Below are positions 50,106 to 58,601 of a stretch of DNA of 64,000 bases, one piece after another. Source of the stretch: Mycobacterium sp. 236(2023) (GTDB lineage Bacteria > Actinomycetota > Actinomycetes > Mycobacteriales > Mycobacteriaceae). The stretch covers positions 23,127 through 87,126 of the forward strand of contig NZ_JARSBP010000014.1 of NCBI RefSeq assembly GCF_029623955.1, given 5' to 3'. Below the pieces are notes generated by a model. That model had not been told where the DNA came from. It saw nothing but the letters and a program-made list of their open reading frames with translations, and did no database searches. Numbering within the stretch: the stretch's first letter is position 1; each line of letters starts with the position of its first letter. A program made the position numbers and the translations under genes.

Positions 50106-51290
50106 CTAGCCTCCCGGAGTCGTCGAGTCGGGCGCGGGCGCTGCGGGTGTTTCGCCGGGGCTGGTGCCCGCGGGTGGCGGTTGCAGCGGCGCTCGCAGCG
50201 GATCGGTGGTAGTCGGATTGTAAAAGGCGTCATATCCGGGATCACCCGGTACCGGCACCAGAGGGACGTGGCCGTCCCCAAATCTCGTTCCGGACAGCAA
50301 TGTTCGTTTCAGCCTGTTCACGGTCAGATCCAGCACGATGTAGAGGTTCATGTAATCACCCCGGACGCCGCGGTCAACGACGTTCTGGCCGTATGGAATG
50401 ACGGTGATGTAGGCCAGCGCGGTGGCGATCTCCGGTCCCACGTCGGCAAGGGCTTTCAGCGCCGGCGCCAGATGCGTGAGGTTGCCGACCAGATCGCTGC
50501 TCGTCTGCCGGACCAATCGTGTAGTGAGATCGGAGAATTCGCGAGCTCTGTCCAGCGCAGTCATCAACTGCGGCTGGTCATCGAGGAGCACATCCAACGC
50601 CGGCGGCAGGTCTTGTAACGTCCGGGCGACGATGTCCCGTTGGTCAGCAAGCTGCTTGCTGAGCCGGTTCATCGACTCGATGGCGGCAACCACGTCCGTC
50701 TTCTGCCGCTCGAACGTCGCTACGAACGCGTCGAGGCGCTGCAGGAGTTCGCGGGCCTGCTGCTCACGTCCGCCCAAGGCCGTGTTCATCGTGTGAATGA
50801 TGTCGCCGATTTGGCCGAGGCCCCCCGAGTTCACGACTGCCGCCAGTGACGACAGCGTGCGCTCCGTCGACGGGTAGGTCGACGAGCGATCGAGCACGAT
50901 GGTGCTTCCGGGGCTCAGACGGCCCTGCGGAGGTTGGCCCACCGGCGGATCCAACGCCAGATGCATCGAGCCCAACAGGCTGGTCTGGCCCACCCTGGCG
51001 ACCGCATTCGCGGGAATGACGACATCGCGGCGGACGAAGATCTCGACGTCGGCGTTCCAGTTGACCACCTCGGTCGCTCCGACGCTGCCCACCACGACAT
51101 CGTTGATCATGACGGGCGAATTCGGTTCCAGTGAACCGATGTTCGCGATCTGAACGTGGTAGGCGGACCCGTCGCGCCCCACGGCGCCGGGCAGCGGCAG
51201 GGAGTTCAAGCCCTGGTAGGCGCACCCTGGGACCACGGCCGCAATGAGTGCCAGCGCTCCCGCGCGACGCAACCTTGTCGTCAGAGTCAT
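50106..51290 (-). CDS. mceE: MceE-family lipoprotein
   Basis: A 394-aa MCE subunit with a classical lipoprotein signal: ALIAAVVPGC, Cys23 as acyl anchor, which marks the MceE position in mce operons. The MCE domain (YHVQIANIGSLEPNSPVMIND) follows, then helical repeats and a Pro/Thr-rich tail (PPPAGTSPGETPAAPAP). It anchors the complex in the membrane's outer leaflet. ATG overlaps the MceD stop by 4 nt. Confidence 0.9.
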   Translation of the reverse strand: MTLTTRLRRAGALALIAAVVPGCAYQGLNSLPLPGAVGRDGSAYHVQIANIGSLEPNSPVMINDVVVGSVGATEVVNWNADVEIFVRRDVVIPANAVARVGQTSLLGSMHLALDPPVGQPPQGRLSPGSTIVLDRSSTYPSTERTLSSLAAVVNSGGLGQIGDIIHTMNTALGGREQQARELLQRLDAFVATFERQKTDVVAAIESMNRLSKQLADQRDIVARTLQDLPPALDVLLDDQPQLMTALDRAREFSDLTTRLVRQTSSDLVGNLTHLAPALKALADVGPEIATALAYITVIPYGQNVVDRGVRGDYMNLYIVLDLTVNRLKRTLLSGTRFGDGHVPLVPVPGDPGYDAFYNPTTTDPLRAPLQPPPAGTSPGETPAAPAPDSTTPGG

Positions 51291-52693
51291 GGTGGCGGCG
51301 TTCCTTCCGCCGGCGCCGGCACCGGTGCCGGCGTGGCTTCTGCGGGCAACAGAGGCCCGGGACTGGGTAAGGGCGGCGGTGCCGTGGCAGGCAACAGCAG
51401 CCCTGGCAGTGAACTCGGTGGTGGCGGCGGAGGACCATACCCAGGCGGTGGCGCCACGTCACCGGCTCCGGTGTATGCCGAGACCGCCGGCGGGGTCTCG
51501 GGCGGACCGGGCTTCCCGCCGGGCCCTCCGGGCGCCAAACCCGGCTCTGTGTAGATCATGTCGGACGGCGACGGGACACCGGCGAGGTAAGGATTGACCG
51601 GAAACGGTAGGTAATTGAAGCTGATGGTGTTCAACCCCGGTCCTAGATATTGCGCGCACAGTTTGGACGTCTCAGGTGCCGTGACATTCTCGACGGCGCC
51701 GATCGCCGAACAGATGAACGCAATGGGGTTGGAGAAGTTGTTCAATCCAAAGACGCCGTTGATACCGCCGTCACGCGGGTCGAAGAAGTTGACGGTGTTG
51801 GCCAAGGCGGTCGGCGCAACATGCAGGATCTGCTCCAGGTCCTTCTGGTGCTCGACGACGTTTTGCGTGACATTGGTGAGGCGCTGCAGTTGTTCTACGG
51901 TCTGAGTGCGCGTGCCGGCGACGAACCGCTGCACATCGACCACCACATCGGCGACGTCGCGGAGTGCAGCGTCGAGGTCGGACCTGCTGCCGTCGAGAAC
52001 GCTGGACAGCGTCGCGAGCCTCCCCTGAAACTGCACGATCTGCTCGTTGCTGTCACGCAGAGCGGTGATGAACGTCTGCAGGCCGCGGATCACCGCAACG
52101 ATATCGGAGCTGTTGTCGGACAACACTCGACCGGCGCCGGAGAGTTGGGTCAGCGCGTCCCGGAGCTTGGCGCCGTTGCCGCCCAGAGCGTCGGCGGTGC
52201 TGTCGATGAACCGTGCAATCGACGTATCGCCCGATCGGGGGTCGGGGCCTAAATCTGTTGCCAGGCGGTTCAGTTGGCGCTTGACCTCGTCCCATTCCAC
52301 CGGGACGGCGGTTCGGTCGAGCGGGATGACACCGTGGTCGGGCAGCGTCGGGCCGTCGTCGACGTAGGCCGGCGTGAGCTGAACGTAGCGAGCCGACACC
52401 AGGTTCGGCGCAACGATCACGGCGGTGACATCCGCGGGAACCGGTATATCGCGCCCAACGGTCAGCTCGATGTCGACCTGATCGCCGTTGGGTGTTACTG
52501 CCTCCACAGAGCCGACCTCGACGCCGGCGATTCGCACCTCGTCGCCGGGGTAGAGCCCGGTGACGTTCTGAAACCGCGCAGTGACGTGTTGGGGCCCGAA
52601 CGCGCGCTGGTGTATCACCGTCGCGGTGCCTCCGGCGATCGACACGGTCAACATCGCGGCGACGGCGCGTACCACTGCGCGGCGCCGCCTCAC
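51287..52693 (-). CDS. mceD: MceD-family protein
   Basis: A 468-aa MCE-family subunit. N-terminal signal-anchor (AVVRAVAAMLTVSIAGGTATV), MCE domain (VTARFQNVTGLYPGDEVRIAG), a coiled/helical middle, and an extreme Pro/Gly/Ala-rich C-terminal tail of about 80 residues (PPPGYGPPPPPPSS and following), a known feature of MceD/MceC proteins. GTG overlaps the MceC stop (GTGA). Confidence 0.9.
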   Translation of the reverse strand: MRRRRAVVRAVAAMLTVSIAGGTATVIHQRAFGPQHVTARFQNVTGLYPGDEVRIAGVEVGSVEAVTPNGDQVDIELTVGRDIPVPADVTAVIVAPNLVSARYVQLTPAYVDDGPTLPDHGVIPLDRTAVPVEWDEVKRQLNRLATDLGPDPRSGDTSIARFIDSTADALGGNGAKLRDALTQLSGAGRVLSDNSSDIVAVIRGLQTFITALRDSNEQIVQFQGRLATLSSVLDGSRSDLDAALRDVADVVVDVQRFVAGTRTQTVEQLQRLTNVTQNVVEHQKDLEQILHVAPTALANTVNFFDPRDGGINGVFGLNNFSNPIAFICSAIGAVENVTAPETSKLCAQYLGPGLNTISFNYLPFPVNPYLAGVPSPSDMIYTEPGLAPGGPGGKPGPPETPPAVSAYTGAGDVAPPPGYGPPPPPPSSLPGLLLPATAPPPLPSPGPLLPAEATPAPVPAPAEGTPPP

Positions 52694-53772
52694 CGGGGAC
52701 GCTCCGGAATTCCGTTGTAGGGGAATGGGAGTTCGGCCCGAGGCCCGGCGTCGTCGGGTGGCTGGCCCGCATCCGTGCCGCGCCTAAAACCGAAGGCATA
52801 ATCGAGGAACGGTTGCAGGAACTGGCCGGGGATGAGGTTGGGCACGTAGGCGTTGTAAAACGGCCCGCTGGCAACGATCTCGCTGAAGGCACTCTGGAAT
52901 TTCGCGAGGCTGGGCAGGGCCTCGCCTATTTGATCGCGATTCTTCTCCAGCACCGCCAGGACGCTGTTCAGTTTCTCGAGCGCCGGGGCGAGCTGCTTTT
53001 CGTTCTCTGCGATCAGTCCCGACAAATTGGTCGCCAGAGCGGATGTCTCTGCCAGCAACGCGGCGATCGCCCGGCGTCGCTCCACTAACACGCCGAGAAG
53101 ATCATTGCCATTGAGAATGAGGGCGCTGACTTCCTGGCTGCGCTGCGCAAGGATAGTGGTGATGTCGCCGGCGTGGTCGAGTAACTCGCTGATGGCCGCG
53201 TTGCGGTTGTTCAGCGATCTCGACAACCGGGACAGCCCGTCGAAGGTCGGACCGAGTTGCGGCGCAATCTCATCGAGCGTCGTGGACAGCGTGTCCAGCG
53301 ACTGGTTCAGCGACTGGGTATCGGTGCCCTTCGTGTTCGTCGTAAGGTCGCCGATCGCTTCGTTGAGCGCATACGGTGATGACGTCCGCGATGCGGGAAT
53401 GACCTCCATCGAGTGCATGGGTTCGGCGCCGTGCGACTCGAGTGTCAGCATCCGCTCGCCCAACAGCGTGCCCGTGCGAATATGCGCGGTGCTTTGCGCG
53501 CCCAGCGGCACCCCGCTGTCGACGGTGAAGGTGACTCGTGCCGTGCCGCGGTCGAGGACGATGTCTGAGACTGACCCGACCTCGACTCCTGAGATCTTGA
53601 CGTCATTGCCCACTCCCAGCCCACCCGCGTCGGCGAATACGGCCTGGTATCGGATCTTCGTCGCCGGCGCCGCCAGTCGCTCCGGATTGAGGCCGACTGC
53701 GATCACCAGCAGGCACAGGACAATGCCGATAAAGCCGGAACGGATCAGACGTAAGCTGCGATACTTGATCAT
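52690..53772 (-). CDS. mceC: MceC-family protein
   Basis: A 360-aa MCE subunit. ATG at 53772 overlaps the MceB stop by 4 nt; a longer frame upstream lies within MceB and is discarded. An N-terminal membrane helix (GFIGIVLCLLVIAVGL) leads to the MCE domain (YQAVFADAGGLGVGNDVKISG), followed by the long helical part. It belongs to the translationally coupled mceA-F block, suggesting equimolar assembly. Confidence 0.9.
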   Translation of the reverse strand: MIKYRSLRLIRSGFIGIVLCLLVIAVGLNPERLAAPATKIRYQAVFADAGGLGVGNDVKISGVEVGSVSDIVLDRGTARVTFTVDSGVPLGAQSTAHIRTGTLLGERMLTLESHGAEPMHSMEVIPASRTSSPYALNEAIGDLTTNTKGTDTQSLNQSLDTLSTTLDEIAPQLGPTFDGLSRLSRSLNNRNAAISELLDHAGDITTILAQRSQEVSALILNGNDLLGVLVERRRAIAALLAETSALATNLSGLIAENEKQLAPALEKLNSVLAVLEKNRDQIGEALPSLAKFQSAFSEIVASGPFYNAYVPNLIPGQFLQPFLDYAFGFRRGTDAGQPPDDAGPRAELPFPYNGIPERPR

Positions 53773-54797
53773 TCGGGTTCTGTGCACCTCCCCCCGTCTT
53801 GTTCGATCCACGGGAACTGCGCAGTGCGGCCCTGCAGGTCGGAGAACCGGATGGCGATTCCGCACAGGTAGTAATTGAAGAAGTTGCCGTACGCTCCAAG
53901 GCGCATCATTTTGCGGTAGTTCTCCGGCGCCTTCTTGATCGCGGTATCCAAGCGATCGTTCTGGGCGTCGAGATTCGAGGCCAGGCGACCGAGTTCTGAC
54001 ACCGTCTGAGCCAGAGGCGGTCGGGCCTGGCCGAGAAGATCCGATACCGCTGCCGTGCCGTTACTGAGTGATTCGACGCTGGCGCCGATGCTCTCGCGGT
54101 CATTCGCCAGCTCCGCGACGAGGCGGTGCAACCGGTCCAGGGTTGCCGAGAAGCGTTGTCCGTCAGCGGAGATGGTTGCCGTCGCGGCCGAGAGGTTGTC
54201 GATGAGTTGCTCGAGGACGGCGCTGTTGTCGGCCAGCGTGTTGGTGAACGATGACGTGCGCGACATCAGCGATTCCAAGGTGCCGCCCTGCCCCTGAAAG
54301 ATTTCGATGAGGGACGTGGTCAGCGCGTTCACATCCTGGGGATTGAGGCCCTGGATGACGGGCTTGAGTCCACCGAGAAGTTGATCGAGGTCTAGGGCCG
54401 GCATCGTCTGGTCTTCGGGGATGTGCGCCCCCGCAGCGAGGAACTCGGTTGACCCTGGGTCGTGGACGAGTTCCAGGTAGCGGTCTCCGACGAGGTTCAG
54501 GTAGCGGACCGCGGCCCGGGTTCCCTTCGTCAGCACCAGGGTGCGGTTGGCGTCAAACTCCACGATGACCGACTTGTCTGGCTGGAGTTTCACCGATCCC
54601 ACTGTCCCGATCCGGATTCCGGCAACCCGTACCGATTCGCCTGGTTTGAGCCCCGACGCATCGGCGAAGGATGCGAAGTATGTTGCCGTCGAGGCTGATC
54701 TGTATCCGCTAAAGGTCATGAACAGTAGCGCGGTGAGTGCCGCCATCACCGTTGCGAAGGCGGTGAATTTCACCACGGGCGCGCTCGACCGGCTCAT
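53769..54797 (-). CDS. mceB: MceB-family protein
   Basis: A 342-aa MCE subunit with an N-terminal helix (FTAFATVMAALTALLFMTF), MCE domain (TYFASFADASGLKPGESVRVAG) and helical repeats, ending with the C-terminal YGNFFNYYLCG segment typical of MceB. ATG overlaps the MceA stop by 4 nt. In the tube it would alternate with the other five subunits. Confidence 0.9.
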   Translation of the reverse strand: MSRSSAPVVKFTAFATVMAALTALLFMTFSGYRSASTATYFASFADASGLKPGESVRVAGIRIGTVGSVKLQPDKSVIVEFDANRTLVLTKGTRAAVRYLNLVGDRYLELVHDPGSTEFLAAGAHIPEDQTMPALDLDQLLGGLKPVIQGLNPQDVNALTTSLIEIFQGQGGTLESLMSRTSSFTNTLADNSAVLEQLIDNLSAATATISADGQRFSATLDRLHRLVAELANDRESIGASVESLSNGTAAVSDLLGQARPPLAQTVSELGRLASNLDAQNDRLDTAIKKAPENYRKMMRLGAYGNFFNYYLCGIAIRFSDLQGRTAQFPWIEQDGGRCTEPE

Positions 54798-56065
54798 CCG
54801 GGCTGGCCGATCTGCGCGGTGTTGCGGGGCGGCCCTGCGATGGGACCGAACAGCATCTGCTTCAAGCCATCGGCGTTGAGCAGGATTCCCGGATTGTTGT
54901 ACTTAAACGGGTTGGCGCCGGTATCTGCGACGACAAACGGAATGCGGGTCTCGAACGGCAATTTGGGGAGACCGACGCACTGCGGTCCGCCGGTGGCTGC
55001 CACCTTGGGTAGTTCGGTCGGATAGCGATATCGTTCGGCGGCGAGGTTGAAACCGGTCAGCACGATCGCTCCGGGTTTCTCCAGCGGGGCATTCTCTTTT
55101 TGCAGGTCGAGCATCGTCGCCAGCGAGCAGTACAACGCGTCCCGGTATTCATCGAGCAGTTCGGTGGTCGGGGCCAGCAGCCGCAACACCGTTGCCACGG
55201 GCTGGCTGTTGGCGGCGACCACCTCGCTGCCGGTTGTGGCGATGCCGATCGCGCTGAGAAGAAAGGTGTCCAGTTGCTGCTGTTGGTCGACGAGCGTGCG
55301 ACTGAGCGCACTCGTGTTATCGGCAAGGGCCAGAAGGTCGGGCATGGAATCGGAGTAGATGTCGAGCACCTCGGGCGCCAGGGCAAGGTCCTGCGACAGG
55401 GCAGGCAGGTGCGGTTCGACGGTGCCGAGCAGAGAGGTCACTGCCTCGATGGTGGAACCGATGGCACCTCCGCGCCCCCCGATGCCCTCATTGATGGAGG
55501 TCAGGATTCCGTTGAGCTTTTCCGGCTCGATGGTATCCAGAAGCAGCGTGAGACGTTCAAACACGGTGTTGATTTCGACGGTAACGTGTTCGGCGTCAAG
55601 AACCTGCCCTGGCTGCACGGACTCGGATGCCGGCGCCGCGGGCGGAATCAGCTGGACGAATTTCGCGCCGAACACTGTGGTTGACGCGATGTCGACCCGG
55701 ATATTGCGCGGGATCATCGGGACCGCGGCTGGGTCGAGTGACAGCTCGATTGCGGCATGGCCGTCGGCCTGCTCGCGAATCGATTTCACGGTACCGACCT
55801 GAATGTCTCGCATCTTGACCTTGGCGTCGGGGTTCATCACCAGCCCGGCGCGCTGAGCGATGACCACGACATCTACAGAGTCGGTGAAGCTGCCCCGGAA
55901 AAGGCTTACGGAAAGGCCGACCACTGCTGCCACCGTGACGATGGCGCAGAGTCCCAAAACGGGGCGTGTGAACCTAGCGATGACAGGCCCCCGGCGGTCA
56001 GCAAGACGGCTCGACGGGATTGCAGCTGGAGCGAAGAGCCAAGCTGCGCATGCCGAGAACAGCAC
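54794..56065 (-). CDS. mceA: MceA-family protein
   Basis: A 423-aa MCE subunit, first of the operon. The N-terminal helix (LGLCAIVTVAAVVGLSVSLF) precedes the MCE domain (DVVVIAQRAGLVMNPDAKVKM), and the C-terminal half has the MceA cholesterol-uptake-type region (GAIVLTGFNLAAERYRYPTELP). GTG at 56065 follows AGGGGG by only 3 nt; ATG at 56125, which would add 20 residues, lies 4 bp from the operator at 56129. Start is uncertain between them. No yrbE permease genes precede it, so the complex must borrow permeases encoded elsewhere. Confidence 0.85.
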   Translation of the reverse strand: MLFSACAAWLFAPAAIPSSRLADRRGPVIARFTRPVLGLCAIVTVAAVVGLSVSLFRGSFTDSVDVVVIAQRAGLVMNPDAKVKMRDIQVGTVKSIREQADGHAAIELSLDPAAVPMIPRNIRVDIASTTVFGAKFVQLIPPAAPASESVQPGQVLDAEHVTVEINTVFERLTLLLDTIEPEKLNGILTSINEGIGGRGGAIGSTIEAVTSLLGTVEPHLPALSQDLALAPEVLDIYSDSMPDLLALADNTSALSRTLVDQQQQLDTFLLSAIGIATTGSEVVAANSQPVATVLRLLAPTTELLDEYRDALYCSLATMLDLQKENAPLEKPGAIVLTGFNLAAERYRYPTELPKVAATGGPQCVGLPKLPFETRIPFVVADTGANPFKYNNPGILLNADGLKQMLFGPIAGPPRNTAQIGQPG

Positions 56066-56128
56066 AGTCCCCCTATCGTGCCGCGTCGACGGCGTAGCTC
56101 GCCGTTCGCAAATCAGTGCTTCCAAAAA

Positions 56129-56146
56129 CGGAAACAGTCATTTCCG
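56129..56146 (-). promoter_or_regulatory. Perfect dyad before the mce operon
   Basis: CGGAAA-N6-TTTCCG is a perfect dyad with the arm length and spacer of the regional element. Its arm CGGAAA equals that in copy F (22933). The second element, read on the minus strand from 56122, is weak (GAAGC-N5-TTTGC). It suggests that the mce operon is controlled with the catabolic operons, or by a related regulator. Confidence 0.5.
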
Positions 56147-56195
56147 GCTGGGTAAGCGAAGCGTATACCCCTACGCGACGGATCTCCAGGGATCG

Positions 56196-58601
56196 TCAGA
56201 TATTGAGAACTCGCTCGCCGATTACGTGGCGCTCCCGCAGCGCGGCGATGTCACCGTCGGACAAGCCGTGGCTGCGCAGCACGTCAGTGTTGTGTTGGCC
56301 CAAGGTGGGTGGCGCCGCCCTGTGGTGATGGGTGGGCCCGGGGCTGATGTGGAACGGCCAGCCCGGGTATCGGTGGCGACCGGTGATGGGGTGATCCAGG
56401 TCCTCGTAGAAACTACGAGCTTCGAGTTGATCGATCTGGTACATCCGGTCTGAGGTCAGTAGCCGTTCGGCGGGTACCCCCCGGGCGCCGAGCTGTTCGA
56501 CGGCATCATCGGGATCCCGCTGGGCGCTCCAGCCGGTGAGGATCTCGTCCAAGTCGTCGTGATACGCGAGTCTGGCACGCGCGGAGGCGAACCGGGGATC
56601 CTCGGCCAACTCGGGTCGCCCGAGAACCTCGACGGTCGCCCGCCAGTCGGCGTCGTCACGCACGCTGACGGCGACCCATTCACTGTCCTTGGCTGTGGCG
56701 TATACGCCTTGGGCGTACACCCGGTGACGATTTCCCTCGCGCGGCCGTACCGTCCCAGTGAGCGAGTATTCGATCACCGGTTCGGCCGTGACGGCGGCGC
56801 CGGCCTCGATCTGAGCGACCTCGATCAGCTGCCCCTCACCGGTCCGCATCCGATGTTCCAATGCCGCCAAGAGCGCCACCCCGGCGTGGACTCCCGCGAT
56901 CGGGTCCGCGGGCCCCTGCAAGTTGCAGGGCGGGCCATCGCTGTAACCAGTCACCGCGGACATGCCGGACAGCTGCTCGATATTGAGCGCCCATCCGACG
57001 TAGTCGCGCCATGGTCCTTCCAATCCGAAGCCGGGCATCCGCACCATCACGACGTCGGGATTGGACTGCACCAAGGAGTCGTAGTCGAGGCCGAACTGTT
57101 CCACTACCCGCGGCGAGAAATTCTCCACGACGACATCGGCCTCGGACGCCAGCGCTCTCGCAATCTCCAGACCGTCGCGCGACGACAGATCGAGGGTGAT
57201 GTCCCGCTTGTTCAGGTTCGTGCCCTGCCACAGCGGTCCCCGCTCGTACCAGTCGTCGCCCTCACGAAGCAGAGCCCCCGAGTAGCGGTGTCCATCGGGT
57301 CGTTGGATCGATTCGACCTTGATGACATCAGCACCGAACGCCCCGAGATAGCACGTCAAGTACGCACCGGCCCAGAATGTGCTGAGATCGAAGACCTTCA
57401 GCCCGGCAAAAGGCAGCGCGACATCTGAGACGGCATGAGACGGACGAGGCAGATCGCGTTCGGGCCATTGCGCCGTGGGCGCCGGTCCAAGTCGGGGGGC
57501 CGCCGACGGCGACGTGGCGGGGGACGTTCCGGACAGCCGGAATGGCGGGCCGGGTCGCCGGAAGTGCGTTGACTCGCAGCCGGTTTCAGGACCCCCGCGG
57601 AAAAAGTTGCGGTCCGCATATTGGGGGCACTGCGCGATGGATGCGCCGTCAGAAACCGGCGCGGCGGGGATCCGCATCGCTTGGCTGATGTCGACGATCT
57701 CGGCCACGGTCATCGAGTCCAACCACGGCTGGACCTTGGCGAAGAACTCGTCGCGTTCCGGTCCGCCGAGCATGATCGCGAGCTGATGTTCCTCGAACTC
57801 GGGAAGGCCCACCATCGCGCAGACGTCGAGCCAATGCTGCCCCGTGAGGCAGTTGATGCCGATCCAACCGTCGGACGCGCGAACGATGCCCAGCATCGGT
57901 GCGGCTTTGGCATTGGTCGGGAGTCCCATGCTGCGGAGTCGCTCAGCCAAGAGCATCGGATAGGGCAGGGTTGACAGCAGCGATTCGAACGCCGAAACAT
58001 CAACCTCGACGGGCCGTTTGCGTTCCGCGCCCACGAGTCTGAGCGCAGTCAACGCACCCAACGCCGCGTATGCGCCCGCAATGTACTCCGGAATTCGCGC
58101 ACCCGCCTGCACCGGTGGCCGGCCGAACTCCCGCTCGTTCACCCATCCGGAGGCGGCCTGCAGTGTCAAGGCGGTCGTCTGGCGGTCGCGTAGAGGCCCG
58201 TGCTGGCCGAAGTCAGAGATGCGCACGATGACGAGGCCCGGGTTCAGCGATTGCAGCTGATCGACGTCGAAAACCGAATTCCATTGTGCGAGTGCGCCCG
58301 GGGCCAAGTTCTCAACCAACATGTCCGCGTCTTCGAGCAGCTCACGTACCCACGCGCTGTCCCGTCCAGCTGCGAGATCAACCGTGCCACCGACTTTTCC
58401 AGCATTCAGGTATTCGAAAAGGCCGCTATGTCCGATTTCGTCAGCCACCGACGGTCCCCAGGTTCGCATCGGGTCGCCCGAGGCGGGCTCCAGCTTGTGA
58501 ACCTCGGCGCCGAGATCGACCAGGAGTTTTGTGCAGTAGGGAGCCGAGATCTCTGTGCCGACTTCGACAACACGGAGCCCAGCCAGCGGACCCCGAATCA
58601 C
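56196..58601 (-). CDS. Fused double-domain class III CoA-transferase (CaiB/BaiF)
   Basis: An 801-aa protein with two CaiB/BaiF family III domains in tandem, about residues 1-370 and 395-801, joined by a Pro/Ala-rich linker. Each half has the VVEVGTEISAPYCTKLLVDLGA / VFDLSTFWAGAYLTCYLGAFGA N-terminal pattern. The catalytic Asp (near position 170 of a unit) is replaced by Glu in the first half (GARIPEYIAG) but present in the second (GPADPIAGVHAG, about 564). So only the C-terminal half looks active as an acyl-CoA:carboxylate transferase. GTG overlaps the aldehyde dehydrogenase stop. It may transfer CoA onto the acid made by that enzyme. Confidence 0.85.
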   Translation of the reverse strand: MIRGPLAGLRVVEVGTEISAPYCTKLLVDLGAEVHKLEPASGDPMRTWGPSVADEIGHSGLFEYLNAGKVGGTVDLAAGRDSAWVRELLEDADMLVENLAPGALAQWNSVFDVDQLQSLNPGLVIVRISDFGQHGPLRDRQTTALTLQAASGWVNEREFGRPPVQAGARIPEYIAGAYAALGALTALRLVGAERKRPVEVDVSAFESLLSTLPYPMLLAERLRSMGLPTNAKAAPMLGIVRASDGWIGINCLTGQHWLDVCAMVGLPEFEEHQLAIMLGGPERDEFFAKVQPWLDSMTVAEIVDISQAMRIPAAPVSDGASIAQCPQYADRNFFRGGPETGCESTHFRRPGPPFRLSGTSPATSPSAAPRLGPAPTAQWPERDLPRPSHAVSDVALPFAGLKVFDLSTFWAGAYLTCYLGAFGADVIKVESIQRPDGHRYSGALLREGDDWYERGPLWQGTNLNKRDITLDLSSRDGLEIARALASEADVVVENFSPRVVEQFGLDYDSLVQSNPDVVMVRMPGFGLEGPWRDYVGWALNIEQLSGMSAVTGYSDGPPCNLQGPADPIAGVHAGVALLAALEHRMRTGEGQLIEVAQIEAGAAVTAEPVIEYSLTGTVRPREGNRHRVYAQGVYATAKDSEWVAVSVRDDADWRATVEVLGRPELAEDPRFASARARLAYHDDLDEILTGWSAQRDPDDAVEQLGARGVPAERLLTSDRMYQIDQLEARSFYEDLDHPITGRHRYPGWPFHISPGPTHHHRAAPPTLGQHNTDVLRSHGLSDGDIAALRERHVIGERVLNI

